Source: Pseudomonadota bacterium
Lineage (GTDB): Bacteria > Pseudomonadota > Alphaproteobacteria > Acetobacterales > Acetobacteraceae
Direction of reading: 5' to 3'
DNA: 6,847 bases
Assembly (NCBI GenBank): GCA_021808985.1
Contig: JAKBAQ010000152.1
Coordinates: forward strand, 1 to 6,847
Of the stretch, positions 1 to 6,446 are shown piece after piece (position 1 is the stretch's first letter; every line of letters begins with the position of its first letter). The notes beneath the pieces were generated by a model that saw only the letters and a list, made by a program, of their open reading frames with translations, did no database searches and was not told where the DNA came from. A program made the position numbers and the translations under genes.

Positions 1-1441
1 CCGGATGCGGCATATCGGCCAGCAGCGCCGCCTTCAGCTCACCTGCCGCCGCCAGCGCCCCGGCATTGACCAATGCGACGAAGCCGCGCCAGCCATCCAC
101 CACATCGGCGCGCGCAATCAGCCCGGCGGCGCTGGCGGGCTCGCCCGCCTCGGCCTGGCAGAGCAGGATCTCGCCCGCTATGATGCCGCCGATGCTGGCG
201 GAAAGGCCATCGGTGAGCGAGCGTTTCGCCAGCGCGCGCTGCAACACTTCCACCGCCGCTCCGGCGAGACGCAGCAGCGGCAGCAGGCTGGCGCGGTCGG
301 TGTCCTGGCTCAGCAGCTGCATGGCACGGCCGAATAAAATCATCCCCAGGCCCAGCGGCATCAGCCGCGCCAGCCCGGCCAGGCTGGCATCGCCCGCACC
401 TTCGGGCAGGGTGGTCATGCCGGCCAGATCCAGCCCGAAGCGCGCGCGCGCCGCGGGCAGCAATATCTCCCACGCGGCCTGCGCCGCCGCCGCGTCGCCG
501 TCATTCGCGGCCTCGAACAAGGCACGCCCGGCGAAGCCGAGGCACAGGTCGCTGCCTGGCGCGGCGGTCTGGCCGCGTTCCACCAGATAATGCCGGTACA
601 TCGCCCGCCCGGCGGCGGGGGCATCCACCAGGGCGAACGGCGCGGCGCTGGCATAGGCGGCCAGGGTCATGCCCTCACGCAATATGATGACATGCGCGAA
701 CCCCGCGGCGCGCAGCGCGTGCTCCAGGCTGGTTTTGGTCTGCAGCACCAGATGCGCGCCCGGCGAGAGCAGCGGCAGCAGCACGCCAGGCTCCAGCGCC
801 GGGGTGATGGCCTCGCCATCGGGCGTGGTGAGCACCAGAATGCCCCCCTCCCCCAGCGCCGCGCGCATGAGCGCCAGAAATTCCGGCGGCCGCTCCAGAT
901 GCTCCAGCACCTCGGTGGCGATCGCCACGTCCCATGGACCATCCGGCAGCTCGGCCTGGGTGAAATAGCGCTGGCGGATGTCCAGCCCCAGCTCGCGCGC
1001 GCCGAAGGCGGAGAGGGGCGATGGATCGTACCCCTCGCCCCGCCAGCCGCGCGCGCGCTGCGAGAAATCCAGCCCGAAACCGTAGGCCCCGCCAATTTCC
1101 AGCACCCGCGCCCCGGCGGGCCTGGCCACCCGCGTGAGCGGCGCGGAAATGGGCCACACGCCAGCGCCCAGCTGCACCTGGTAGATGTTCCAGCCGATCT
1201 CGATCAGCTCGTCGGTGCCGTAATCCATGGCGTGGGTGTTATCGACGAAGCGCGCCGTGCAGGCCGGGCAGGTTTGCAGCACGAAGCGGTGCACCGCATC
1301 GGGGGGGCGGTAGTCGATTTCCAGCAGCTGCCCGGCCTGCACGGCGGCGCCGCAATTGGGGCAGAGGGCGGGTGCGGCGGGCGTGGCCAGCCAGTCGATC
1401 TCGATATGCGCGGCGATCCGGATTTTGCGGGCCGCCGCCAT
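1..1441 (-). CDS. Zinc-knuckle class I SAM-dependent methyltransferase with long helical C-terminal region, 3' end outside the window
   Basis: The frame starts with ATG at 1441-1439 and stays open for 480 codons to base 1, so the C-terminus lies outside the window. Visible order: a Cys4 zinc knuckle (CPNC, residues 27-30, and CPAC, 58-61); then a Rossmann methyltransferase core with the SAM-binding motif VLEIGGAYGFG (113-123), the acidic post-I loop GYDPS (137-141), ATEVLEHLERP (175-185) and GGILVLTTPDG (199-209). From about residue 310 onward the protein is Ala/Leu-rich and predicted helical, possibly repeat-like. Family knowledge: zinc-knuckle plus methyltransferase proteins are common in polysaccharide and deoxysugar clusters and methylate sugars or glycan chains. 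The start overlaps the upstream stop by one base (TGATG), which indicates translational coupling; there is only a weak GGA upstream. Substrate is unknown. The methyltransferase fold is secure, while the role in surface glycan modification is inferred from neighbours. Confidence 0.88.
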   Translation of the reverse strand, partial: MAAARKIRIAAHIEIDWLATPAAPALCPNCGAAVQAGQLLEIDYRPPDAVHRFVLQTCPACTARFVDNTHAMDYGTDELIEIGWNIYQVQLGAGVWPISAPLTRVARPAGARVLEIGGAYGFGLDFSQRARGWRGEGYDPSPLSAFGARELGLDIRQRYFTQAELPDGPWDVAIATEVLEHLERPPEFLALMRAALGEGGILVLTTPDGEAITPALEPGVLLPLLSPGAHLVLQTKTSLEHALRAAGFAHVIILREGMTLAAYASAAPFALVDAPAAGRAMYRHYLVERGQTAAPGSDLCLGFAGRALFEAANDGDAAAAQAAWEILLPAARARFGLDLAGMTTLPEGAGDASLAGLARLMPLGLGMILFGRAMQLLSQDTDRASLLPLLRLAGAAVEVLQRALAKRSLTDGLSASIGGIIAGEILLCQAEAGEPASAAGLIARADVVDGWRGFVALVNAGALAAAGELKAALLADMPHP

Positions 1442-3141
1442 CAGGCGAAGAGTTCCGGCACCCGCGCCCTCAGCGCCTCGTTAAGCTCCGCCCGGCGCTC
1501 CCACAGGCTGCGATACCAGCGCGTGCGCGGGGCGACCTGGTAGGCCAGCATCCGCTCATCGGCGACATAGGCGCGCGCCGCGTCGGCCATTTTGCGCGTG
1601 GCCTCGGGGTAGGCGAGCAGGCGCAGCAGGCTTACGCGCAGCTCTCCGGGGTCGGCGAAGAGCATGCCGGTTTTGCCGTTCTGCACGCTGCCGGCATAAA
1701 CCACGTTGCTGGCCAGCGCCGCCACGCGCGCCGCCCCGGCCTCGATGAATTTGAGGTCCGACTTGGCGCGGTTGAAGAGCGTGTCGGCCAGCGGCATGAA
1801 GGCGATGTCGGCGGCGCCCAGCATGGTCATGTACTCGGCGTAGCTGGTCATCGGCTCGAAGCGCTTATGGGGGGTTTCCAGCGCGTTGTAGAACCCCTCG
1901 TCGCGCAGGACGTGGAAGCGCAGACGCTCGCCCACGGCGCGCGCCACCTCGTTGAGCACCGGCATCAGCGGCGCCCAGTCCGCCTCGCGGTTGATGGCGC
2001 CGAAGAACAGCGTGAGATGATCGGGGTCGTTGAAATTATTCACCGGCGGCAGGGCGAAAATGCCGTTGCGGAACACCTCGATCTCGGGATTCTGCGGCCG
2101 CAGGGCCTCGGCCAGGTTCTCGGTGCTGGTCTGGATCGCGTGGACGCCGCGGAAGGTGAGCAGATCATCGAGGTTGACGCCGCGATCTTCCATGAATTGC
2201 GGGTGGTCGTCGAACTCGCTGACGATGACATAGCCCTTGTCCAGCAGGGCGCGCAGCCGGACGATGCCGGATTCGCCCAGCAGCAGCGGCCGGTGCAGCA
2301 CGGCGATGCGCGGGGAATCCTGCAAACGCGGGTCGAAGTCGGTCTCGCTGGCGATGGTGCCGAGCAGGGCGCTGTCGGTCCGCATGGCGCGGATCGGCTC
2401 GATGACGCGCACATCGCTCACCCCGCCCTGCGGTGTCAGCATGGTGGCGCTCAGCTCGATGCGCGCCAGCGCCGATTTGCGCGCGCGCCAGATGAATTGC
2501 AGCGGCACCGCGCGGTTGAGATATTCCGCCGGGTTGACGCCCAGCGCCTGCAAGCCGGGCGCGAGCGCGCTGACGAACTGCTCCGCCTGCTCGCGCGCGA
2601 TCGGCCGGGGCGAGACATCGGAGAGTTGCAGCCCGGCATCGGCCAGGGCCTTGCCCATCATGCGCGGGGTGAACCAGCGCAGATGCGTATGGTCGAAGAG
2701 ACCCTGCTCCTCATAGTCAAAATTGCCGGTGAGCAGCCGGGCGGCGAAGGACCAATGCTCGACATTGGGCATGCAGACCAGCACGGTGCCCTCGGGCGAG
2801 AGATATTTCGCGTGTTCCTTCAACAGCGCCCACGGGTCGACCAGATGCTCCAGCACATCGCCGTAGATGATGCAGTCAATCCCCTCGGGGACGCTGAAGG
2901 GCATCGGGTTCTTCTCGACATCGCCGCAGAACACCTCGGAAATCCGCTGGCGGGCGTGGGCGGCGGCGTCCTCGTCAAGGTCGATGCCGAGCACCCGCGC
3001 CTTGGGGTTGCGGCGCAGATAGTCAGCCCCCAGAGCGCCCTGGGCGCAGCCGACATCGAGAATGGTGCGTGCCGAGAGCGGAATTTTTTCAAGCAGTTCG
3101 GGGTTGGCGAAATCAGGATAATGCGTGTGAGGGGCAGTCAA
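1441..3141 (-). CDS. Fused SAM methyltransferase / GT-B-type glycosyltransferase (566 aa)
   Basis: A predicted cytoplasmic bifunctional protein. Residues about 1-180 form a class I methyltransferase: ILDVGCAQGALG (27-38) binds SAM, GIDLDED (52-58) holds the ribose-binding acid, YGDVLEHLVDP (93-103) and GTVLVCMPNVEHW (118-130) complete the core. FDHTHLRWFTP (149-159) is typical of the methyltransferase 23 group. After a linker (about 180-275), residues about 276-545 resemble retaining GT-B enzymes (GT1/GT4 type): SEFDDHPQFM (308-317), FRNGIF (357-362), LTLFFGAINREADW (376-389), ADIAFMPL (444-451) and the acceptor/donor-site motif NRAKSDLKFIEAGA (457-470), where E467 fits the conserved glutamate of the family. 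The start is TTG at 3141-3139: an in-frame TAA lies just upstream, AAGGA sits nine bases before it, and no ATG occurs in frame until residue 80. It probably adds and methylates a sugar in the glycan built by this cluster. Acceptor and donor are unknown. Confidence 0.9.
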   Translation of the reverse strand: MTAPHTHYPDFANPELLEKIPLSARTILDVGCAQGALGADYLRRNPKARVLGIDLDEDAAAHARQRISEVFCGDVEKNPMPFSVPEGIDCIIYGDVLEHLVDPWALLKEHAKYLSPEGTVLVCMPNVEHWSFAARLLTGNFDYEEQGLFDHTHLRWFTPRMMGKALADAGLQLSDVSPRPIAREQAEQFVSALAPGLQALGVNPAEYLNRAVPLQFIWRARKSALARIELSATMLTPQGGVSDVRVIEPIRAMRTDSALLGTIASETDFDPRLQDSPRIAVLHRPLLLGESGIVRLRALLDKGYVIVSEFDDHPQFMEDRGVNLDDLLTFRGVHAIQTSTENLAEALRPQNPEIEVFRNGIFALPPVNNFNDPDHLTLFFGAINREADWAPLMPVLNEVARAVGERLRFHVLRDEGFYNALETPHKRFEPMTSYAEYMTMLGAADIAFMPLADTLFNRAKSDLKFIEAGAARVAALASNVVYAGSVQNGKTGMLFADPGELRVSLLRLLAYPEATRKMADAARAYVADERMLAYQVAPRTRWYRSLWERRAELNEALRARVPELFA

Positions 3142-3182
3142 TGGACGCGGTCCTTAAAATACGGGTGGGCGCAGGGCGGCAT
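3138..3182 (-). other. Possible 14-codon upstream ORF overlapping the TTG start of the methyltransferase/glycosyltransferase gene
   Basis: In the 50-base gap after the dehydrogenase gene, an ATG at 3182-3180 opens a 14-codon frame (MPPCAHPYFKDRVH). Its TGA stop at 3140-3138 overlaps the TTG start of the next gene (CATTGA). The layout is that of a coupling leader, which would deliver ribosomes to a weak TTG start. There is no clear ribosome binding site in front of the ATG, and so short a frame can arise by chance, so this is a tentative call. Confidence 0.15.
3151..3155 (-). promoter_or_regulatory. Ribosome binding site deciding a TTG start
   Basis: On the minus strand the sequence TAAGGA is followed by nine bases (CCGCGTCCA) and then TTG at 3141. 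The match to the anti-Shine-Dalgarno consensus and the normal spacing support TTG as the true start of the methyltransferase/glycosyltransferase gene. An in-frame TAA overlaps the start of this site, so translation cannot begin further upstream in that frame. Confidence 0.6.
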
Positions 3183-3191
3183 GGCTGGCTT

Positions 3192-4499
3192 TTATGCCCG
3201 GCCAATGCCGTGATAGGCAAATCCGGCGTTGCGCAGGACCTGGGGGTCGAACACGTTGCGCAGATCGACCACGATGCTGCCGCGCATGAGCTGGCGCAGC
3301 GCCGCCGGGGCCAGGGCGCGGAATTCGTTCCACTCTGTGACCAGCACCAGGGCGTCGGCGCCTTGCAGCGCGCCATCCACATTGGGTGCGAAAGCGACGC
3401 TCGAAGGCAGCAGCGCCCTGGCGCCGGGCATCGCCTCGGGGTCGAACGCGGTGACCTGCGCGCCGGCGGCGACCAGGCCGTTGATGAGCGGCAGCGAGGG
3501 GGCTTCGCGCATGTCATCGGTCTCGGGCTTGAAGGCCAGGCCCAGCACAGCGATGCGCAGGCCCCGCACCGAGCCGCCGCAGGCCGCCAGCACGCGCCCG
3601 GCCATCGCCTCCTTGCGCGCGTCGTTCACCGCCACCACCGCCTCGATGAGCCGGCTCGGCGCGCCAGCCTCCTCGGCGATGCGCATCAGGGCCAGCGTGT
3701 CCTTGGGGAAGCAGGAGCCGCCGAAGCCGGGGCCGGCATGCAGGAATTTGCGGCCGATGCGGCCATCCAGCCCGATGCCGCGCGCCACATCGTTCACATC
3801 CGCGCCTAGTTTCTCGCACAGATCGGCCATTTCGTTGATGAAGGTGATCTTCATCGCGAGGAAGCCATTGGCGGCGTATTTGGTCAGCTCGGCGCTCTCC
3901 AGCCCGGTGAAGACGATGGGGGCCTCGCGCAGATAAAGCGGGCGGTAGAGCCGTTGCAGCACCTCGCGGGCGCGCTCGCTCTCAGCGCCCACCACCACAC
4001 GGTCCGGCCGCATGAAATCGGTGATCGCGCTGCCCTCGCGCAGGAATTCCGGGTTGGCGGCAACCTCGATCGCCAGATCGGGCCGCAGCGCGCGGGCCAG
4101 CTCGGCGATTTTGCGCCCGGTGCCCACCGGCACGGTAGATTTGGTGACGATGACCGCCGCATGGTCCAAAGCGCGCAGCACCTGCTCCACCGCGGCGAAG
4201 ACATAGGTGAGGTCGGCATGGCCATCGCCCCGGCGGGTGGGTGTGCCGACCGCGATGAACACCGCCTCCGCGCCGGCGATGCCCTCCTCCAGCGTGGCCG
4301 GAAAGCCAAGCCGCCCGGCGGCGGTGTTCTCGGCCACCAGACGGTCCAGTCCAGGTTCGTAGATGGGGATCTTGCCCTCCAGCAGCATGGCGCGCTTGGC
4401 GGAATCGGCCTCCACCACCGCGACCGAGACGCCGAACTCAGCGAAACAGGCGCCCGAGACCAAGCCGACATAGCCGCCACCGATGATCGCAATCTTCAT
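3192..4499 (-). CDS. ugd: UDP-glucose 6-dehydrogenase
   Basis: Cytoplasmic enzyme that oxidises UDP-glucose to UDP-glucuronate with two NAD+, supplying uronic acid (or, after further steps, xylose, arabinose or galacturonate) for surface glycans. The 435-residue length is normal. The N-terminal NAD domain opens with MKIAIIGGGYVGLVSG (1-16); further family motifs are VGTPTRRGDG (84-93), TKSTVPVGTG (119-128), NPEFLREGSAI (149-159) with the catalytic-site Glu151, ELTKYAANGFLAMKI (204-218) with Lys207 and Asn211, GPGFGGSCFPKD (256-267) with the catalytic Cys263 and Asp267, and the C-terminal domain motif GLAFKPETDDMREAPS (320-335). All key residues are present. The ATG at 4499 gives the canonical N-terminus; an ATG five codons upstream (4514) would add MGGAG, and the frame stays open much further upstream, but that part is not conserved in character. 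It is probably the first gene of an operon with the two methyltransferase genes downstream. Stop TAA. Confidence 0.97.
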   Translation of the reverse strand: MKIAIIGGGYVGLVSGACFAEFGVSVAVVEADSAKRAMLLEGKIPIYEPGLDRLVAENTAAGRLGFPATLEEGIAGAEAVFIAVGTPTRRGDGHADLTYVFAAVEQVLRALDHAAVIVTKSTVPVGTGRKIAELARALRPDLAIEVAANPEFLREGSAITDFMRPDRVVVGAESERAREVLQRLYRPLYLREAPIVFTGLESAELTKYAANGFLAMKITFINEMADLCEKLGADVNDVARGIGLDGRIGRKFLHAGPGFGGSCFPKDTLALMRIAEEAGAPSRLIEAVVAVNDARKEAMAGRVLAACGGSVRGLRIAVLGLAFKPETDDMREAPSLPLINGLVAAGAQVTAFDPEAMPGARALLPSSVAFAPNVDGALQGADALVLVTEWNEFRALAPAALRQLMRGSIVVDLRNVFDPQVLRNAGFAYHGIGRA

Positions 4500-4550
4500 A
4501 CCCGCGCCCCCCATTCGCCTGAATGCGTTCTGGCTTGGCCACAGGCCGCA

Positions 4551-4577
4551 GACAAGCCCCCGCCACCGGGGGTTGTC
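4551..4577. repeat. Bulged 11-bp inverted repeat in the divergent spacer
   Basis: Bases 4551-4555 (GACAA) pair with 4573-4577 (TTGTC) and 4557-4562 (CCCCCG) pair with 4567-4572 (CGGGGG). One unpaired G at 4556 and a four-base loop (CCAC, 4563-4566) complete the structure. That is 11 pairs with one bulge. No T-run follows on either strand, so it is not a standard intrinsic terminator. Its position between divergent genes fits an operator shared by both promoters or a 5' leader hairpin in the ugd or transferase mRNA. No regulator gene is in view. Confidence 0.5.
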
Positions 4578-4601
4578 ATCAATTCGCGGCATCTTCAAAT
4601 T
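4573..4601 (+). promoter_or_regulatory. Weak candidate promoter for the polyprenyl-phosphate transferase gene
   Basis: TTGTCA (4573-4578) matches five of six bases of a -35 box. It is followed, after 17 bases, by CAAATT (4596-4601), which matches only three of six bases of a -10 box. The -35 hexamer overlaps the right arm of the inverted repeat, so a protein bound there would block it. Low confidence because sigma-70 hexamers are poorly conserved in high-GC alphaproteobacteria. Confidence 0.22.
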
Positions 4602-4631
4602 CAGCGCGCTTTCAGCCATGCTTGGGGGCGT

Positions 4632-5702
4632 ATGAATCCCGCTATCTCCCTCGGCCTGCTCGCGCTGCCCCGGCATATCGCCCTCATGGCGGGGCTGGCC
4701 ATTTTTTCGGCCATCATCGTGCGGGGGATGGTGATGCTGGGCGTGCCGGACAGGCCGAGCCTGCGCAAGGCGCACAGCCGGGTCACGCCCAAATCGGGCG
4801 GGGTGGGGATTGTCGCCGCCTTCATGCTGGGGGTGCTGCTGCTGCACCGGTATGGGCAGGTCTCGCGCCTGGCGGAGGGGTATTTCCTGGGCGTGATCGG
4901 CGCGGCGCTGCTGATGGCGGGGGTTTCCTTCATCGATGATCTGTTCGATCTCTCATTTGTGATCAAGCTGGCCACCCAGCTCATCGCGGCGCTGGCGGCG
5001 GTGGCGGCTGGGCTTTCCATGCCCGCGCTGGCGTTGCCTTATTACGGGGTGGTCAATCTCGGCTGGGCGGGCATGCCGCTTACCGTGCTGTTTCTGCTCT
5101 TCGTCACCAATGCGATGAACTTCATCGACGGGCTGAACGGGCTGGCCGCCGGGGTGACGCTGCTGGCCTGCCTGTTCCTCGCCGCCATCGCGGGGATGCA
5201 TGGGGGGTTTTTCGTCTACACCGCCTCGCTGCTGCTGGCCGGCGGGGTGCTGGGGTTTCTGCCGTTCAACTTCCCCGGGGGGCGGATTTTCATGGGCGAT
5301 GTGGGCAGCCAGTTCTGCGGCTTCATGCTCGCACTCTTCGGCGTCGCGGCGACGCGCTTCGAGGGCGTGCAGCTCTCCTTCGTGCTGGTGCCGCTGCTGC
5401 TCTCGGGCGTGCTCTATGATGTCGGCTTCACGCTGGTCCGCCGGCTGCTGGCGGGGGAGAACATCGCCCGCGCGCATAACGGGCACCTATACCAGGTGGT
5501 GCGCCGCGCGGGGATGGATGCGCGGGTGGTGACGCTGCTGCACTGGGGGTTCACCGTGCTGGGCGGGGTGTGCGCGCTGGTGTTTCTGGCCCTGCCGCCG
5601 GGCTGGAAGCCGCCGCTGCTGCTGCTGCCGCTGGCGGTGCAGGTGGGCTGGACGTTTTATGTGCGCGGGCGGGCGCGGCGGGCTGGTGTCGGGGTTTGGT
5701 GA
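4632..5702 (+). CDS. WecA/WbpL-like polyprenyl-phosphate N-acetylhexosamine-1-phosphate transferase (356 aa)
   Basis: Integral inner-membrane enzyme of the MraY/WecA family (glycosyl transferase family 4). It moves a sugar-1-phosphate from a UDP-sugar to undecaprenyl phosphate and so starts a lipid-linked glycan. About ten hydrophobic segments run through the protein. Cytoplasmic-loop motifs are in the expected order: VPDRPSLRKAHSRVTPKSGG (38-57), the Mg-binding Asp pair in SFIDDLFD (99-106), NFIDGLNGLA (163-172), FMGDVGS (220-226) with Asp223, and the late His motif AHNGHLYQ (281-288). The late loop resembles the WbpL/WbcO type (HxxHLYQ) more than the enterobacterial WecA His motif, so the donor may be a 6-deoxy HexNAc instead of GlcNAc; this is inference. 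ATG at 4632 gives an N-terminus next to the first membrane segment. GGGGG lies only three bases upstream, a poorly placed ribosome binding site. The frame stays open far upstream, but that part is antisense to ugd. It converges on lrgB with nine bases between stops. Confidence 0.93.
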   Translation: MNPAISLGLLALPRHIALMAGLAIFSAIIVRGMVMLGVPDRPSLRKAHSRVTPKSGGVGIVAAFMLGVLLLHRYGQVSRLAEGYFLGVIGAALLMAGVSFIDDLFDLSFVIKLATQLIAALAAVAAGLSMPALALPYYGVVNLGWAGMPLTVLFLLFVTNAMNFIDGLNGLAAGVTLLACLFLAAIAGMHGGFFVYTASLLLAGGVLGFLPFNFPGGRIFMGDVGSQFCGFMLALFGVAATRFEGVQLSFVLVPLLLSGVLYDVGFTLVRRLLAGENIARAHNGHLYQVVRRAGMDARVVTLLHWGFTVLGGVCALVFLALPPGWKPPLLLLPLAVQVGWTFYVRGRARRAGVGVW

Positions 5703-5711
5703 GGCGCGCTC

Positions 5712-6446
5712 TCAGAAGCCGATGAGCGAGACCAGCAGCGGCAGCGCCAGCGAGGTGATGATGCCGTTAAGCCCGATGGCGAGGCCGCCGAAGGCGCCCG
5801 CCGTCTCGTTGAGGGTGAGCATGCGCGCGGTGGCCAGGCCGTGCGCCACGGTGCCCGCCGCGAGGCCGCGGGCCCGCCAGTCCACCACGCGGGCGAAGCG
5901 GAACATGCCGGAGCAGATGAGCGTGCCGAACATAGCCGTGACCATGACGAACACCGCCGTGAGCGAGGGAATGCCGCCCAGATTTTGCGAAATGCCCATG
6001 GCGATGGGGGTGGTGACCGATTTGGGGCCGAGGGAGATGACGACATCACGCGGGGCGCCGAGCGCGTGCGCGATGAGCATGGCCGAGCCGGCGGCGACGA
6101 AGGAGCCGGCGCTGAGCGAGACGAAAATGGCGAGGAAATTCGCCCGGATGGCCGGCCAATTGGCGTACATGGGCACCGCCAGGGCGACCGTGGCCGGGCC
6201 GAGCAGGAAGTGGATGTAGACCGCGCCGGTGAAATAGGTCTGGTAGCTGGTGTGGGTGAGCAGCAGCAGCGCCGCCATGATGATGATGGAGAGCACCGTG
6301 GGGTTGCTGAGCGCCGAGCGGCCTGCCCGGCGGTCTATGAAATTGGCGGCCTCCCAGACGCAGAGCGTGGCGGTGAGGCCGAGCAGCGGCTGGGTTTGCA
6401 GATACACCCAGACATGAAAGAGCGGCAGCGGCAGGAGATTATGCAT
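5712..6446 (-). CDS. lrgB: LrgB/CidB-family membrane protein
   Basis: A 244-residue multi-pass inner-membrane protein of the LrgB (CidB, YohK) family, normal in length. Family signatures are visible: HFLLGPATVALAVPMY (79-94), the highly conserved SLGPKSVTTPIAMGIS (138-153) followed by GGIPSLTA (157-164), GTVAHGLATARM (198-209), and a C-terminal EtAGAFGGLAIGLNG-type stretch (214-228). Hydrophobic segments cover most of the chain. LrgAB pairs were first described as modulators of murein hydrolase activity and cell lysis in Staphylococcus. In Bacillus and Streptococcus, members take part in pyruvate uptake, and the plant homologue PLGG1 carries glycolate and glycerate. Which role applies here cannot be seen. 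The start ATG (6446) lies inside the end of lrgA, with an 8-base overlap (ATGCATAA) and GGAG eight bases upstream, so translation is probably coupled. No LytSR-type regulator is in the window. Confidence 0.95.
   Translation of the reverse strand: MHNLLPLPLFHVWVYLQTQPLLGLTATLCVWEAANFIDRRAGRSALSNPTVLSIIIMAALLLLTHTSYQTYFTGAVYIHFLLGPATVALAVPMYANWPAIRANFLAIFVSLSAGSFVAAGSAMLIAHALGAPRDVVISLGPKSVTTPIAMGISQNLGGIPSLTAVFVMVTAMFGTLICSGMFRFARVVDWRARGLAAGTVAHGLATARMLTLNETAGAFGGLAIGLNGIITSLALPLLVSLIGF

Larger units (their letters stand above)
4500..4631. promoter_or_regulatory. Divergent intergenic region between ugd and the polyprenyl-phosphate transferase gene
   Basis: This 132-base spacer must hold the promoters of both outward-reading genes unless they are transcribed from elsewhere. 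It contains the bulged inverted repeat at 4551-4577, a small GGCC-ACA-GGCC repeat at 4537-4547, and a C6 run at 4507-4512. On the minus strand that run becomes a GGGGGG just ahead of ugd and may serve as a G-rich ribosome binding site. No strong consensus promoter is visible. Confidence 0.6.

Noticed and set aside
1301..1307. Run of seven G (C7 on the coding strand) inside the zinc-knuckle methyltransferase gene, a possible phase-variation tract
   Set aside because: Seven is short for slippage-based switching, it encodes an ordinary Arg-Pro-Pro stretch, and similar runs occur elsewhere in this high-GC window.
590..1543. Plus-strand open frame of 317 codons
   Set aside because: Antisense to the zinc-knuckle methyltransferase; low-complexity composition and no domain.
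1372..3213. Long plus-strand open frame of 613 codons opposite the methyltransferase/glycosyltransferase gene
   Set aside because: Its translation is rich in Arg, Gly, Gln and His with no recognisable domain, while the minus strand encodes clear enzyme motifs. High-GC genes commonly leave such open antisense frames.
4537..4547. Small GGCC-ACA-GGCC inverted repeat
   Set aside because: Only four base pairs; expected often by chance in GC-rich DNA.
3954..4631. Upstream extension of the transferase frame by 226 codons
   Set aside because: It runs antisense through ugd and the divergent spacer, has no membrane or enzyme motif, and the family N-terminus fits the ATG at 4632.
4500..4847. N-terminal extension of the dehydrogenase by up to 116 residues
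   Set aside because: The canonical NAD-binding N-terminus begins at the ATG at 4499; the extension overlaps the transferase gene and is low in complexity.
4953..5486. Minus-strand open frame of 177 codons opposite the transferase gene
   Set aside because: Gln, His, Glu and Arg-rich composition typical of an antisense shadow of a membrane protein; no domain.
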